Positions 40,843-49,653 of a DNA stretch of 64,000 bases are shown here, one piece after another. Every line of letters begins with the position of its first letter. The first letter of the stretch is position 1. The position numbers and the translations under genes are program-made. The notes below the pieces were generated by a model, which made no database searches, was not told the DNA's origin, and saw only the letters and a list, made by a program, of their open reading frames with translations. The stretch spans positions 50,353-114,352 of the forward strand of contig CAIOFV010000104.1 of the NCBI GenBank assembly GCA_903857665.1, in the 5' to 3' direction. The stretch comes from an uncultured Myxococcales bacterium (GTDB taxonomy: Bacteria > Myxococcota_A > UBA9042 > DTJE01).

Positions 40843-42321
40843 TCACTGCACGGGATCGGGCGACCACGCCCACACGGCCAGGATCGCCAGCGCCGCCCGG
40901 GCGGACGACGCAAGGAAGGCGGGCTGGATCGTCGCGATCGTGTCGCCGACCGTGTGGTTGGTCACCTGCCGGGGCCAGGCGAACATGCCGACCGCGCACT
41001 GGCCGGCGTCCCAGAAGGGCTGCGCGTCGCTGCCGCCGCCGGTGTCGAAGTCGGTGATCACGGGATGCGACTGGGGGGCGAACTGCTGCATGGCCCAGGC
41101 GCCGGCCGCCGCGAAGGCTTCCGACCCCGGTCGCCACTGGACCCAGAAACGGCCGTTCATGGCCGGCATCGCGCCGCCCACCATGTCCACGTTCAGCACG
41201 CAGGCCTGGGGATCGGCAATCGTGTCGAGGTCGGACACGTAGCGGGTGGACCCGACCAGCCCCAGTTCTTCGCCGTCGAACAGGATCACGCGAATCGTCC
41301 GGACCGGCTGGGGCGCGCCTGGAGTCGCCAGCATCGCCAGCGCCTCCAGTGCGATGGACACGCCCGACGCGTTGTCGTTCGAGCCGGGCGCGATGCCCGT
41401 GGCGGCATCCCAGCCGGTGGAGGACATCCCGGTGGAATCGTAGTGCGCCGACAGGAGGACGGTCGCCGCCGTCGTGTCGCTGCCCGGGATCGTGGCGACC
41501 AGGTTCACATACGTGTTGCCGTCGTCCCCGGTGAAGGCCTGCTCGACCACGTCAGCGGTCGCCTCGCCCAGCCGGGCCTTCAGCCACGCCACTGCGACGA
41601 CGTGCGAAGGCGAGCCCACGGCCCGCGAGTCGAGGAACAGCGCGGTGCCTTCGTCGGACAGGGAGTCGGCCCCGGACAGGCGCCGCAGTTGCCGCATCAG
41701 GCGATCGGGGTCGAAGGTGTCCAGGAACGCCTGGATGGACGGGATGGGCACGGCTGGAGTGACGGCCGGGGTCGGGGAAGCGACGAAGGACCCGGGCACG
41801 CAGGAACCGGCGCACACCGTCTGGGGCGGGCGGCAGTCGAGGTCGGTCGCGCACAGCTTCACGCACAGGGGCATGCCCATGTCGGCGTCGAAGCAGGCCG
41901 CCCCGGCGCCGCACGAAGCGTCGTCGGCGGGATCGCAGGAGTACGAGCAGTACCCGCCGACGAAGGCGGGGTGAAGATCGGTGGTGACGCAGAAGTAGTC
42001 CGCGCATCCCGCGTCCGCCGTGCACGCCGCGCCGTACGGGGTCGGGGCGACGCCCGGGTCCGTGCCGGGATCGGAACCCTGGTCCATGAGAGGGACGTCG
42101 GTCGAAACGTCGGCCGGGATGTCCGCGGGCGCGTCCGGAGTCCCGTCCTGCGGCGTGTCCGGGGTGCCCGGGCCTGGATCCACGCCTTCCAGGGGGACGT
42201 CCGTCCCAGCGTCGCTCGCCGCGACGTCATCCGGCGAGGGGGTGGCGGACGACGAGCAGGCGGTCGCCAGGGTCGCGCAGGTGAAAGCCAGCACGAGCGT
42301 GCCGCGATGGGTTCTGTTCAC
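40843..42321 (-). CDS. M28-family zinc aminopeptidase lipoprotein
   Basis: 492 residues. The start is GTG 42321 with GGGAGG 5 bp upstream. Lipobox TAC (C22), acidic tether (about 30-85; DVPLEGVDPGPGTPDTPQDG), a Cys-rich EGF-like segment (95-160), then the peptidase domain (about 170-490). All M28 zinc ligands are visible: H in LLSAHYDSTG (about 293), D in GSNDNASGVS (about 313), the catalytic E and ligand E in FDGEELGLVGS (about 349), D in LNVDMVGG (about 377), and H in VTNHTVGDT (about 455). It should cleave N-terminal residues from peptides outside the cytoplasm, a nutrient-gathering role that fits a predatory or saprophytic lifestyle (inference). Confidence 0.9.
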   Translation of the reverse strand: MNRTHRGTLVLAFTCATLATACSSSATPSPDDVAASDAGTDVPLEGVDPGPGTPDTPQDGTPDAPADIPADVSTDVPLMDQGSDPGTDPGVAPTPYGAACTADAGCADYFCVTTDLHPAFVGGYCSYSCDPADDASCGAGAACFDADMGMPLCVKLCATDLDCRPPQTVCAGSCVPGSFVASPTPAVTPAVPIPSIQAFLDTFDPDRLMRQLRRLSGADSLSDEGTALFLDSRAVGSPSHVVAVAWLKARLGEATADVVEQAFTGDDGNTYVNLVATIPGSDTTAATVLLSAHYDSTGMSSTGWDAATGIAPGSNDNASGVSIALEALAMLATPGAPQPVRTIRVILFDGEELGLVGSTRYVSDLDTIADPQACVLNVDMVGGAMPAMNGRFWVQWRPGSEAFAAAGAWAMQQFAPQSHPVITDFDTGGGSDAQPFWDAGQCAVGMFAWPRQVTNHTVGDTIATIQPAFLASSARAALAILAVWAWSPDPVQ

Positions 42322-42348
42322 GAAGCCTCCCGAACGTACGTCACAGGC

Positions 42349-42377
42349 AGTCTGCCACGGGGGCCGGGTTGCGGCAA
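42349..42377 (-). promoter_or_regulatory. Candidate promoter of the M28 peptidase gene
   Basis: Minus strand TTGCCG (42377-42372), 17 bp, CAGACT (42354-42349), 28 bp before GTG 42321. The -10 is poor, but the same CAGACT at 17 bp from a TTGAC-type -35 occurs at 60698-60726. Confidence 0.3.
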
Positions 42378-42433
42378 TGTGCAGGGGAGAGTCGCGGTGG
42401 GAACGCAGGGGGGGATGTCATGGTGCGAAGGGC

Positions 42434-42467
42434 GGCCGGGAATCCGCCCTCGGCCCGTCACCCGGCC
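42434..42467 (-). terminator. GC-rich hairpin after the serine hydrolase gene
   Basis: GGCCGGG (42434-42440) pairs with CCCGGCC (42461-42467); an alternative stem GGGCGG/CCGCCC uses 42430-42435 and 42444-42449. It starts 5 bp downstream of the hydrolase stop. No T-run. Confidence 0.35.
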
Positions 42468-42471
42468 GGCG

Positions 42472-44403
42472 TCAGAAGCAGCGCGTCTTGCCCAGCGGCG
42501 CCAGGTACAGGTCGATCGCGGTGGTGTCGGTGGTGACCGGGACGTCGGCGAAGATCTTCAGGAGGTCGTCCTTCACGGCCTGGAACGAGGTGCCGCCGCA
42601 CAGGTGGATCTTCGCGGTGCCCGTGGGGGCCGGGACCGCGACGACGCAGCCCGTGGTCGGCTTGACGCCGGTGGAATCGACCTGCAGTTCGGTCACGGTC
42701 ATCCGCAGGGCGTCGGTGCCGGCGGTGTCCAGCGTGATGTCGCCGTCCTTGCCTGCCAGTTGCGCGGCGTCGATGCTCAAGACGGCGACGCGCTGGTCCA
42801 CGCCCTTGGTGACGGAGGGTGCCGTGGACGTGATCTCGATCCGCGGGGCGTTGTCCGGGCCCGTGCGCGACGCCGACGTCCCGAAGCCATACAGGGGCGT
42901 GTCCTTGCCGTTCAGGGTGCCGCGGATGTCCATGACTTCGCCGCCATTGCCGATCGACGCCCGCACGCGCCATTCGACGCGGTCCGCGGTGGTGGCGGCG
43001 AAGAAGCCGTCGGGCAGCAGGCACGCCGGGTAGACGGTCGCGTCCGCGCCGGTCCTCAGGCGGTCCATGAACATCGCCTGGAAGGGCCACGACTGCTCGG
43101 GCAACTGGTTGTGCATGTGCGACAGCGTGATGTCTTCCGTCGGGAAGTGGATCGTGTTGGCCTCGTACCCGAAGTTCATGCCGCCGTGCCCCCAGGACCG
43201 CGTGAACGGCTCGGTGATGCTGGTGGACAGGCCCAGGCCGTAGTCCACCTGGCTGCCCAGCAGCAGGCACGAGTGGGTCGTCTGCATCTCGGCCACCGAC
43301 GCCGGGGAAATCAGCTTGCCGCGCAGCATTTCCCGAAGGAACGTCGCGGCCTCGATCGGCGTGGTGACCAGCATGCCCGCGGTCCACGAGAACATCGGCG
43401 GGAACGTGTAGGTCGCGTCCATGTACAGGTCGTGCAGGAACCACTCGGCCGGGATCATCGCGATGGTGTCCGCGCCCAGCCCGAACTGCTGGCCGACGAT
43501 CCCGACGTCCACGTACCCGTGTGCCAGCGTCGCGGTCTCGTCGCCGGTCACGTCGAGGTACGTGTGGGTGAGCCCCAGCCGGTCGAAGAAGCGCTCCTTC
43601 AGCGCCACCTCGGGCGGCTGCCCGCCCTGCTTTTCGGCGATCATGCCCAGCACGACGTAGTTGGTGTTGCAATACTCGCAACCCTGGCCGGGCGTGAAGG
43701 TCAGCGGCAGGTCCTTCACGTACGACAGCAGCACGTCCGGCCCGGTCAGGGTGGCCGGGTTGAACACCGCCGCGATCATGAAGTCCGAAACCCACATGTA
43801 GTCGGGGATGCCGCTCTGCATCCCCATCAGCATGCGGGGGGTCACCGCCGCCCACTGGGTGTATTCGGGCAGGTACGTCGTGATCGGCGCGTCGAGATCG
43901 ACCTTGCCTTCCTCCTTCAACGCCATGATCAGGGCGGCGATGTAGGGCTTGGTGTTGCTGCCGACCCGGAAACCGGTCTCCGTGGTGATCGGGGCCTTCG
44001 TGCCGGAGTCCATCACGCCCGCCACGCCGGTCCAGGTGCTGCCGTCGCCCAGGCGCAGCGTGGCGCTGACCCCCGGGTCGCCGCTGAAGGCGAGGTACTC
44101 TTCCAGCACGTTCTGCAGCGAGGTCGCCAGAGGTTCGGCCATGGGCTTCGGGGCAGGGCCGTCATCGACCAGGACGAGGACGTCAACATCGGCGGCGGGG
44201 GTGTCGGCAACGGCGTCCGCGTCGGTCGCCGGGAGGTCGCCGGGAACGTCGGCGAGCACGTCGGAGGGGACGTCCGGCAACGCGTCGGGCAGGTCGGCGA
44301 CCGTCGTGTCGGCGGCGCCTCCGCTGCTGGAGGAGCAGCCGATTCCCGCGATCGCCAGCACCATCACGACGGTTCCCACGGGCATCCAGCGCATCACTCG
44401 CAT
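42472..44403 (-). CDS. Beta-lactamase/DD-peptidase-family serine hydrolase lipoprotein
   Basis: 643 residues. I chose ATG 44403, where GGAG lies 5 bp upstream; an earlier in-frame start would add a hydrophilic stretch before the signal sequence. Lipobox IGC (C23), then an acidic tether (about 30-75; DLPDALPDVPSDVLADVPGD). The serine hydrolase domain (about 85-450) has SxxK in VGSNTKPYIAAL (about 147), YxN as YCN in CEYCNTNYVVLG (about 243), and HGG in WGHGGMNFGYE (about 405). A beta-rich C-terminal domain follows (460-643). The family covers DD-peptidases, esterases and class C beta-lactamases. Extracytoplasmic. Alone on its transcript. Confidence 0.85.
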   Translation of the reverse strand: MRVMRWMPVGTVVMVLAIAGIGCSSSSGGAADTTVADLPDALPDVPSDVLADVPGDLPATDADAVADTPAADVDVLVLVDDGPAPKPMAEPLATSLQNVLEEYLAFSGDPGVSATLRLGDGSTWTGVAGVMDSGTKAPITTETGFRVGSNTKPYIAALIMALKEEGKVDLDAPITTYLPEYTQWAAVTPRMLMGMQSGIPDYMWVSDFMIAAVFNPATLTGPDVLLSYVKDLPLTFTPGQGCEYCNTNYVVLGMIAEKQGGQPPEVALKERFFDRLGLTHTYLDVTGDETATLAHGYVDVGIVGQQFGLGADTIAMIPAEWFLHDLYMDATYTFPPMFSWTAGMLVTTPIEAATFLREMLRGKLISPASVAEMQTTHSCLLLGSQVDYGLGLSTSITEPFTRSWGHGGMNFGYEANTIHFPTEDITLSHMHNQLPEQSWPFQAMFMDRLRTGADATVYPACLLPDGFFAATTADRVEWRVRASIGNGGEVMDIRGTLNGKDTPLYGFGTSASRTGPDNAPRIEITSTAPSVTKGVDQRVAVLSIDAAQLAGKDGDITLDTAGTDALRMTVTELQVDSTGVKPTTGCVVAVPAPTGTAKIHLCGGTSFQAVKDDLLKIFADVPVTTDTTAIDLYLAPLGKTRCF

Positions 44404-44430
44404 CACTTCTCCGGACAAAAAAGGCGCAGA

Positions 44431-44460
44431 ACCGTACCAGAAAGGGGGTGCTATTGCCAC
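44431..44460 (-). promoter_or_regulatory. Candidate promoter of the serine hydrolase gene
   Basis: Minus strand GTGGCA (44460-44455), 18 bp, TACGGT (44436-44431), 28 bp before ATG 44403. Confidence 0.35.
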
Positions 44461-44536
44461 CGACAACTGCACTGGAGCGGTCCGGGATTCGATTCGACGA
44501 GATGTGCCGGCGTGCGATGGGGTGGGCGCGGAGGCA

Positions 44537-45709
44537 TCAGCCGCGGATCACGCCATCCCGACGCATCGCGGCGATGGCGCCGGCGTCGTAGCCCAGCGAC
44601 GACAGGATCGCGTCGTCATGGGCGCCGGGCCGGACCGGGCCGGAGGGGGCAGGGCGGGTGCCGTCGCACCGGAAGGGCGTCGCCAGTTGCGGCTCGACGC
44701 CCCCGGCGGGCAGCGCGACGTCCACGATCATGCCGCGGTCCCGGGTGAAGGGATGGTCCAGCGCCTCGCCCAGCGACAGCACGGGCGACACGCAGGCATC
44801 CGCGGGACCCAGGATCGCCATCCAGGCGTCGCGGGTCCGGGTCGCGAAGATCGCCTCGAATTCGGCCCGGGCGCGCTGCCCGTCGTCCCCCATCGCGAAC
44901 TGGCCCGGTCGCAGGTCCTCGCGGTCCAGGACCCGCAGCAGGCGCTCCCAGAACACGGGTTCCAGCGCGGCGATCGCCAGGTACCCGCCGTCAGCGCACC
45001 GGTACACGTCGTAGCAGGGGAACTGGCCGGACAGCGGCATTTCGCCGCGGGCCGGTTCGTCGCCGCCGGCCAGGCGCTCGGCCGCGTGGATCGACAGCAG
45101 CGACAGGGCGCCGTCGGTCATCGAAACGTCCAGGGTCGCGCCCTGCCCGGTGCGTTGCCGTGCGTGCAGCGCCATCAGGATCGACGTCACCGCCATCATC
45201 GCGCCGCCGAAGAGGTCCGCGACCTGGACCGGCATCGGTTCGGGCGCGCCGCCCCCGGGCCCGTTCAACCCGAGGACCCCGGACCACGCGGCGAAGTTGA
45301 TGTCGTGGCCCGCGGCCATCGCCCGGGGACCGTCCTGGCCGTACCCGGTGATCGAGCAGTACACCAGTCGCGGGTTCGCGGCGCGCAGCGTTTCCGCGTC
45401 CACGCCCAGCCGCGCAGCGACCCCGGGGCGGAAGCCTTCCACGACGACGTCGCACGTCGCGGCCAACTGCCGAATGATCGCCTTGCCGATGTCGGCCTTG
45501 AGGTCCAGCGTCAGGCTGCGCTTGCCCCGGTTCAGGTAGCGCTCGTAGGCCGACAGGCCGGGCTCTTCCGCGAACGGGTTGACGCCCCGCATCGACGGGT
45601 CGATCACGGTGATGACGTCGGCCCCGTGGTCGGCCATCAGCAGCGTGCAGAAGGGTCCCGGAAGGCGCAGCGACAGGTCCAGCACGCGGATGTCGGACAG
45701 CAGGCCCAC
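44537..45709 (-). CDS. CaiB/BaiF CoA transferase-family protein (alpha-methylacyl-CoA racemase-like)
   Basis: 390 residues from GTG 45709 with GGAGGAC upstream. The family's N-terminus GLLSDIRVLDLSLRLPGPFC and GADVITVIDP are clear. VVVEGFRPGVAARLGVD is the classic CoA-binding stretch. The catalytic aspartate is in AAGHDINFAAWSGVLG (about D135), preceded by SITGYGQDGP. The pattern 'GHDINF' is typical of alpha-methylacyl-CoA racemase and not of formyl-CoA transferase. It lies 31 bp downstream of the propeller lipoprotein gene. Its substrate is probably a branched or bile-acid-like acyl-CoA, but this is unproven. Confidence 0.85.
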   Translation of the reverse strand: MGLLSDIRVLDLSLRLPGPFCTLLMADHGADVITVIDPSMRGVNPFAEEPGLSAYERYLNRGKRSLTLDLKADIGKAIIRQLAATCDVVVEGFRPGVAARLGVDAETLRAANPRLVYCSITGYGQDGPRAMAAGHDINFAAWSGVLGLNGPGGGAPEPMPVQVADLFGGAMMAVTSILMALHARQRTGQGATLDVSMTDGALSLLSIHAAERLAGGDEPARGEMPLSGQFPCYDVYRCADGGYLAIAALEPVFWERLLRVLDREDLRPGQFAMGDDGQRARAEFEAIFATRTRDAWMAILGPADACVSPVLSLGEALDHPFTRDRGMIVDVALPAGGVEPQLATPFRCDGTRPAPSGPVRPGAHDDAILSSLGYDAGAIAAMRRDGVIRG

Positions 45710-45740
45710 GGTGTCCTCCGGGGTTCGGGGTCGAACGACG

Positions 45741-47123
45741 TCACTTCGGGATCAGGGGAAGCCCGCCGATCCCGACGTCGATCTGGACGACGCCGCGCGC
45801 CTCGGGCGCCAGCACCAGGGGCATCGCGATCAGGGCCAGGTACATCGTCTGCTGCCCGAATGCCGCCGGTCCGAAGGCGGCATTGGCCATCGCCTTGTCG
45901 GTGGTGACCAGGAAGCGGCGCAGGTCGCCGCCCTCGGCCGGGCGGACCAGCACCGCGCTTTCGATCCGCGAGATGTCGCCGGGGTCCAGCCGGTCCACCA
46001 TCACGTACAGGTTGCCTTCCGCGTCGAAGGTCACGCCGTCGGCGTAGTTGGCCAGCCCGGGCGCCACGCTTGTCCGTTCGCCCAGCGTCCCGTCGGGGGC
46101 CAGCGCGAAGCGGTACAGGCCGCCGTTGACCGCGGCGAAATCCGACCCGTCGGTGCACAGCAGTGCGGTGTTTTCCGTCGTGACCCACAGCGCGTCGCCC
46201 GCCGGATCGACCGCGACGCCGTTGGCGCCGCCCTCGGTCGCCATGTCGAACGCGGCCTCCGACACCAGCGTGCCGTCCGGGTCGAACACCAGCACCTTTC
46301 CCAGGCAGCTGTCCGCCAGGATGATCCGGCCCCCGGGGCCGACCGTCAGGTCGTTCGGGTACTTCAGCGGGAAGGCCGTGGCGCCGCCGGCGATCGTGGT
46401 CACCTTCCCCGCGGTGTCGATGCGCCGCAGCGCCTTGCCGTTGGCATCGGCGGCCCACAGCACGCCGTCGGCGTCGTACGCCAGGCCCAGGGCCCAGCCC
46501 AGCGCGTCGCCGGTCAGGGCCATCGTGGCCCCGTTGCCGGCCGGGTCCATCTGGATCAACCCGCCCGGAACGCCCAGCACCAGGTGCGTGCCGTCGGGCG
46601 TGAACACGAGGTCCTCGGTCGATCCGGAAACGCCGTTCCCGGACAGGTACGCGTTGACGTCCCCGAAGGGGGCGGGCGCCACGGGCGTGGCCAGCGTCGC
46701 GTCCAGGGAGGCCGTCGCGACGACGTCATTCCAGGCCAGGGACAGGCGTTGCAGCACGGGGGCCGGGCCCGGCGTCCAGGTGAACGTCGCGCGGCCGTCG
46801 GCGCCCGTCACCGCGGTCGCGGCCGCCAGCCGCCCGCCGCCACGAGCGACGGTGGCGTCGATCGTGGCGCCCAGGGCGGGGGAACCGGCCGCGTCACCCG
46901 CCCGCACGGTCACGGTCACTGGAACGCCCGCCGGTGCCGAGGCCGGAAGGCCCTCGACCGTCAGCGTGGCCTGGGCCGGCGTCGCGTCGATGCCGTCGGC
47001 GACATCGACGGCGTCCCTGCCGGAATCGCCGCTGGCACCGGTCGATCCGCAGCCCGCCAGCAGTGCCAGCCCCAGGCCCGCCGTCACCGCAGCCATCGTT
47101 CGTCGCATGCGCGCGCCCCCCAT
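45741..47123 (-). CDS. Lipoprotein with Ig-like domain and SMP-30/NHL-type beta-propeller
   Basis: 460 residues from ATG 47123, preceded by a G-run; ATG 47108 is an equally good start and would remove five residues. Lipobox LLAGC (C25 or C20). Residues about 50-140 are an invasin/Big-1-like beta domain (LTVEGLPASAPAGVPVTVTV). Residues 160-460 are a six-bladed propeller of the SMP-30/gluconolactonase type (DLVFTPDGTHLVLGVPGGLI, GLAYDADGVLWAADANGKAL, NGVAVDPAGDALWVTTEN, ADGVTFDAEGNLYVMVDRLD). The blades carry the usual 'G-xxxD--G-L-V-D' pattern. Catalytic status unknown. Likely cotranscribed with the CoA transferase gene. Confidence 0.82.
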   Translation of the reverse strand: MGGARMRRTMAAVTAGLGLALLAGCGSTGASGDSGRDAVDVADGIDATPAQATLTVEGLPASAPAGVPVTVTVRAGDAAGSPALGATIDATVARGGGRLAAATAVTGADGRATFTWTPGPAPVLQRLSLAWNDVVATASLDATLATPVAPAPFGDVNAYLSGNGVSGSTEDLVFTPDGTHLVLGVPGGLIQMDPAGNGATMALTGDALGWALGLAYDADGVLWAADANGKALRRIDTAGKVTTIAGGATAFPLKYPNDLTVGPGGRIILADSCLGKVLVFDPDGTLVSEAAFDMATEGGANGVAVDPAGDALWVTTENTALLCTDGSDFAAVNGGLYRFALAPDGTLGERTSVAPGLANYADGVTFDAEGNLYVMVDRLDPGDISRIESAVLVRPAEGGDLRRFLVTTDKAMANAAFGPAAFGQQTMYLALIAMPLVLAPEARGVVQIDVGIGGLPLIPK

Positions 47124-47202
47124 CGTGCCCCCCCCGTGCCCGTCTGACGCGCCAAGGATACACTGCCCGCCGGTGCAGGTTCCATCCCGGGTGCAAGGTC
47201 GG

Positions 47203-47208
47203 TATATT
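47203..47208 (+). promoter_or_regulatory. TATATT -10 box upstream of tcdA
   Basis: A near-consensus -10 box 46 bp before ATG 47254; the best -35 at 17 bp is TTCCAT (47180-47185), which is poor. The 130-bp gap separates tcdA from the divergent propeller lipoprotein. Confidence 0.35.
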
Positions 47209-47253
47209 GGCAACCGTCGTGAGGGTCGCCCGCGCAGGATTTTCGGAGTCCCC

Positions 47254-48153
47254 ATGAGCCGCAAGGCGCTGTTCCATCGGTCCGAACTGCTGGTGGGCCC
47301 GGAGGCCATGGCCCGCCTGGGATCCGCCCGCGTCATCCTGTTCGGGATCGGCGGCGTGGGGTCCTGGACCGCGGAAGGGCTGATCCGCAGCGGCATCGGC
47401 CACCTGACCCTGGTGGATTCCGACTGCGTCTGCATCACCAACGTCAACCGCCAGTTGCAGGCGACCACGGCGAACGTGGGCCGCATCAAGGTGGACGAGC
47501 TGGCCGCCCGGCTGCGCACCATCAATCCCGACGCCGACATCGTGGCGCGCCACGAGCTGTACGACATCGCCACCCGGGATTCGTTCGCGCTGGAAACGTA
47601 CGACTACGTGGTCGATGCGATCGATTCGCTGAGCGCCAAGCTGGGCCTGATCCTCCAGGCGCTGGACGTCGGGACGACGCTGTATTCCACGATGGGCGCG
47701 TCCGGCAAACTGGATCCCTCCCGGGTGCGCATCGGGTCGATCTGGGAATCGCGCGGCTGCCCGCTGGCCGCCCGGATCCGCAAGCGCTTGCGGCACCACG
47801 GCTTCACCGGCGACTTCCAGGTCGTGTACAGCGACGAGCTGCGGATGAACCAGGGGGCGGCGGCGGCCTGCGGCACCGGCAGCTGCTTCTGCCCGCGCTT
47901 CGGGATCACGGATTCCGGCGAGCCGATCGAAGCGCACGAGTGGTGCAGCCACAAGGCGTTCATCAACGGCTCGATGGTCCACATCACCGCGATCTTCGGG
48001 ATGTGCCTGGCCAGCCTGGTGATCAACGATGCGATCGCGAAGGCCGGCCCCCTGCCGCGCGAAAAGGGGCTGTCGCCCGCCGCGTCGGCGCGCCCTGCGC
48101 GTACGCCAGCGACAGGTCCAGCCCCGGCGATCGGGCCGGCATCGGGACCGTGA
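47254..48153 (+). CDS. tcdA: tRNA threonylcarbamoyladenosine dehydratase
   Basis: 299 residues from ATG 47254 (CGGAG 4 bp upstream of CCC). ThiF/E1-like ATP-binding fold: RVILFGIGGVGSWTAEGLIR (P-loop), LTLVDSDCVCITNVNRQLQA with the R-Q-L motif, and DYVVDAIDSLSAKL. This is the TcdA (CsdL) arrangement, which cyclises t6A at tRNA position 37. Usual length is about 270. The last 25 residues here are low-complexity (PAASARPARTPATGP), and the end overlaps the 3' end of the opposite gene by 131 bp. That tail may be run-on sequence rather than functional. Confidence 0.88.
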   Translation: MSRKALFHRSELLVGPEAMARLGSARVILFGIGGVGSWTAEGLIRSGIGHLTLVDSDCVCITNVNRQLQATTANVGRIKVDELAARLRTINPDADIVARHELYDIATRDSFALETYDYVVDAIDSLSAKLGLILQALDVGTTLYSTMGASGKLDPSRVRIGSIWESRGCPLAARIRKRLRHHGFTGDFQVVYSDELRMNQGAAAACGTGSCFCPRFGITDSGEPIEAHEWCSHKAFINGSMVHITAIFGMCLASLVINDAIAKAGPLPREKGLSPAASARPARTPATGPAPAIGPASGP

Positions 48154-49047
48154 AGTTCAGCGCGAACTCGAAGTAGTACGATGACCCGCGCCAGCCCTGC
48201 CCGCCGCCCTGGCGGGACGGGTACGGTTCCGCCCACCAGGACTGCCACAGGAACGACGGCGCGAACCAGGAAAGCGGCTGGTACAGCAGTTGGGCCTGGA
48301 TGCCGGCCGACTGGCGCTCGTTCGGGGCGCTGCCCTCGGCCGACTCGGCGTACTTCGCGAACGAGTACCGGTAGAAGTCCAGGTAGTACTTGATGTCATA
48401 GGTGCCGGTCGTGTCGTTGTGGTTGATGTTCACGGCCTCGTTGAAGTCCCACAGCAGTTTGTGCGACACGGGCGAAATGTCCGCGCTGGCGCACAGGTGC
48501 TGGTTCCGGTCGTCCAGGTACAGGTAGACCCACTGTCCGCCCTTGGCGTCGCGGAATGCCTGGTGGCCGTCGTCCGCCGCCCCGAGGGCCGCGGCCGGGC
48601 AGCCGTCCTCGATCCCCGCCGCGATGCTGCACTGCGTGCGCGGATCGAAGCCGAAGTGGTCGATCATGTCCTGCTCGCGGTCGAACGCCCGGAAGCCGAT
48701 CCACCCCTTCATGGACTGGTCGCCGAAGTTGAGGTCGTGGGTATCAGCAGTGAACACCTCGACGGCCAGTGGCAGGAACCAGGGGTACGCGTCGTACGAC
48801 CCTTCCAGCATCTCGAGGACGGCCGCCTGCGCGTCGGAATAGCACAGCGCATCGCCGCGGTTCGCTTCGTAGTACGCCAGGTATGGTCGATGAACCCCTT
48901 CGTGCCCTTGAAGTGGGTCGCGATGGGGCCCAGGCCGTTGCCGGTCACCGGGTCGTAGGTCTTCGGAAGCGCCTTGTAGATCTGGTCGGGCTTGTCGCAG
49001 GCCACTCCGACCAGGAGGTCCGCGAGCCCCAGCAACACGCGCCGCAT
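48023..49047 (-). pseudogene. Outer-membrane beta-barrel-like protein, broken by a frameshift
   Basis: The start is ATG 49047 with GGGAGG upstream (MRRVLLGLADLLVGVACDKP). The first frame reads through ALPKTYDPVTGNGLGPIATH and GFIDHT, then the protein continues in another frame from about 48880 (YLAYYEANRGDALCYSDAQA onward), so one base has been gained or two lost. The joined product would be about 340 residues. The second half has alternating strands and aromatic residues (FDFYRYSF-, LSWFAPSFLWQSWWAEPYPS, SYYFEFALNFTVPMP), like an outer-membrane barrel. A near-signal sequence is at the N-terminus. I do not recognise the family. Convergent overlap of 131 bp with tcdA. Either a pseudogene or a base error in the assembly. 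Confidence 0.6.
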
Positions 49048-49155
49048 GTTCGCCTCCCTGCTTGGCAGTGACGACACTTCGGGATTCGCCCCGATGGGAA
49101 CCTGGATTGTGACGTAGCGTCCGACGGTCAAGGCCGGGTATCAAGGGGTGTGTCC

Positions 49156-49395
49156 CTAGCAGGAAAGGACGTCATCCAGGAACATGACCTGCCACGTGCC
49201 CTTCGGGCCCCGGGCCAGCGGGTGGCGCCTCCACAGGATGTCCGTGCACTTGCACCCGTGGATCCCGCATGACCTGGGCCGGATGCGTCCGAGGCACGCC
49301 GGGCAGAGGCTCTTCACGTTGGGGCATTCATCCCATTCGCCGACCCTGTACGGGCCTTCGGCGACGGGTGATTCGATCCTGGTATCCTCGTGCAT
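49156..49395 (-). CDS. Small Cys-rich (zinc-ribbon-like) protein
   Basis: 79 residues. ATG 49395 has a strong AAAGGAG site. Cysteines are arranged as CPNVKSLCPAC, CGIHGCKC and a C-terminal SC. The pattern of two CxxC-type knuckles suggests a structural zinc or iron site. No known family. It lies 48 bp after another tiny Cys protein on the same strand, so the two are likely cotranscribed. Confidence 0.55.
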   Translation of the reverse strand: MHEDTRIESPVAEGPYRVGEWDECPNVKSLCPACLGRIRPRSCGIHGCKCTDILWRRHPLARGPKGTWQVMFLDDVLSC

Positions 49396-49443
49396 GACGG
49401 GTCTCCTTTCTTCATCCGAGGCGCCTTCAGCGCGGGCCTTGCG

Positions 49444-49653
49444 TCAGTCGGACAGGCCGGAGGCGGCATACGCCTCCCGGTTCCGCCGGCCGATCGGGCA
49501 GCGGAAGCATGCGCTGCGTCGCAGTTCGAACGAATTCGCGTCCACATAGTCGTCGAGGCAGCTTTCCAGTTGGACGACCCGCCGTTTGGAACGGCAATAG
49601 AAACAGTCGGTCAAGGCACTCATGTCAGGAGTCGAGCGAGCGGTGAAGCGCAT
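49444..49653 (-). CDS. Small CxxC...CxxC protein
   Basis: 69 residues from ATG 49653 (GGGAGGGG upstream); an internal ATG (residue 11) has a weaker ribosome site. Two CxxC knuckles: TDCFYCRSKRR and SACFRCPIGRRN, separated by an acidic stretch (QLESCLDDYVDANSFEL). Compatible with a zinc ribbon. Function unknown. The gene precedes the 49156-49395 gene. Confidence 0.55.
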   Translation of the reverse strand: MRFTARSTPDMSALTDCFYCRSKRRVVQLESCLDDYVDANSFELRRSACFRCPIGRRNREAYAASGLSD

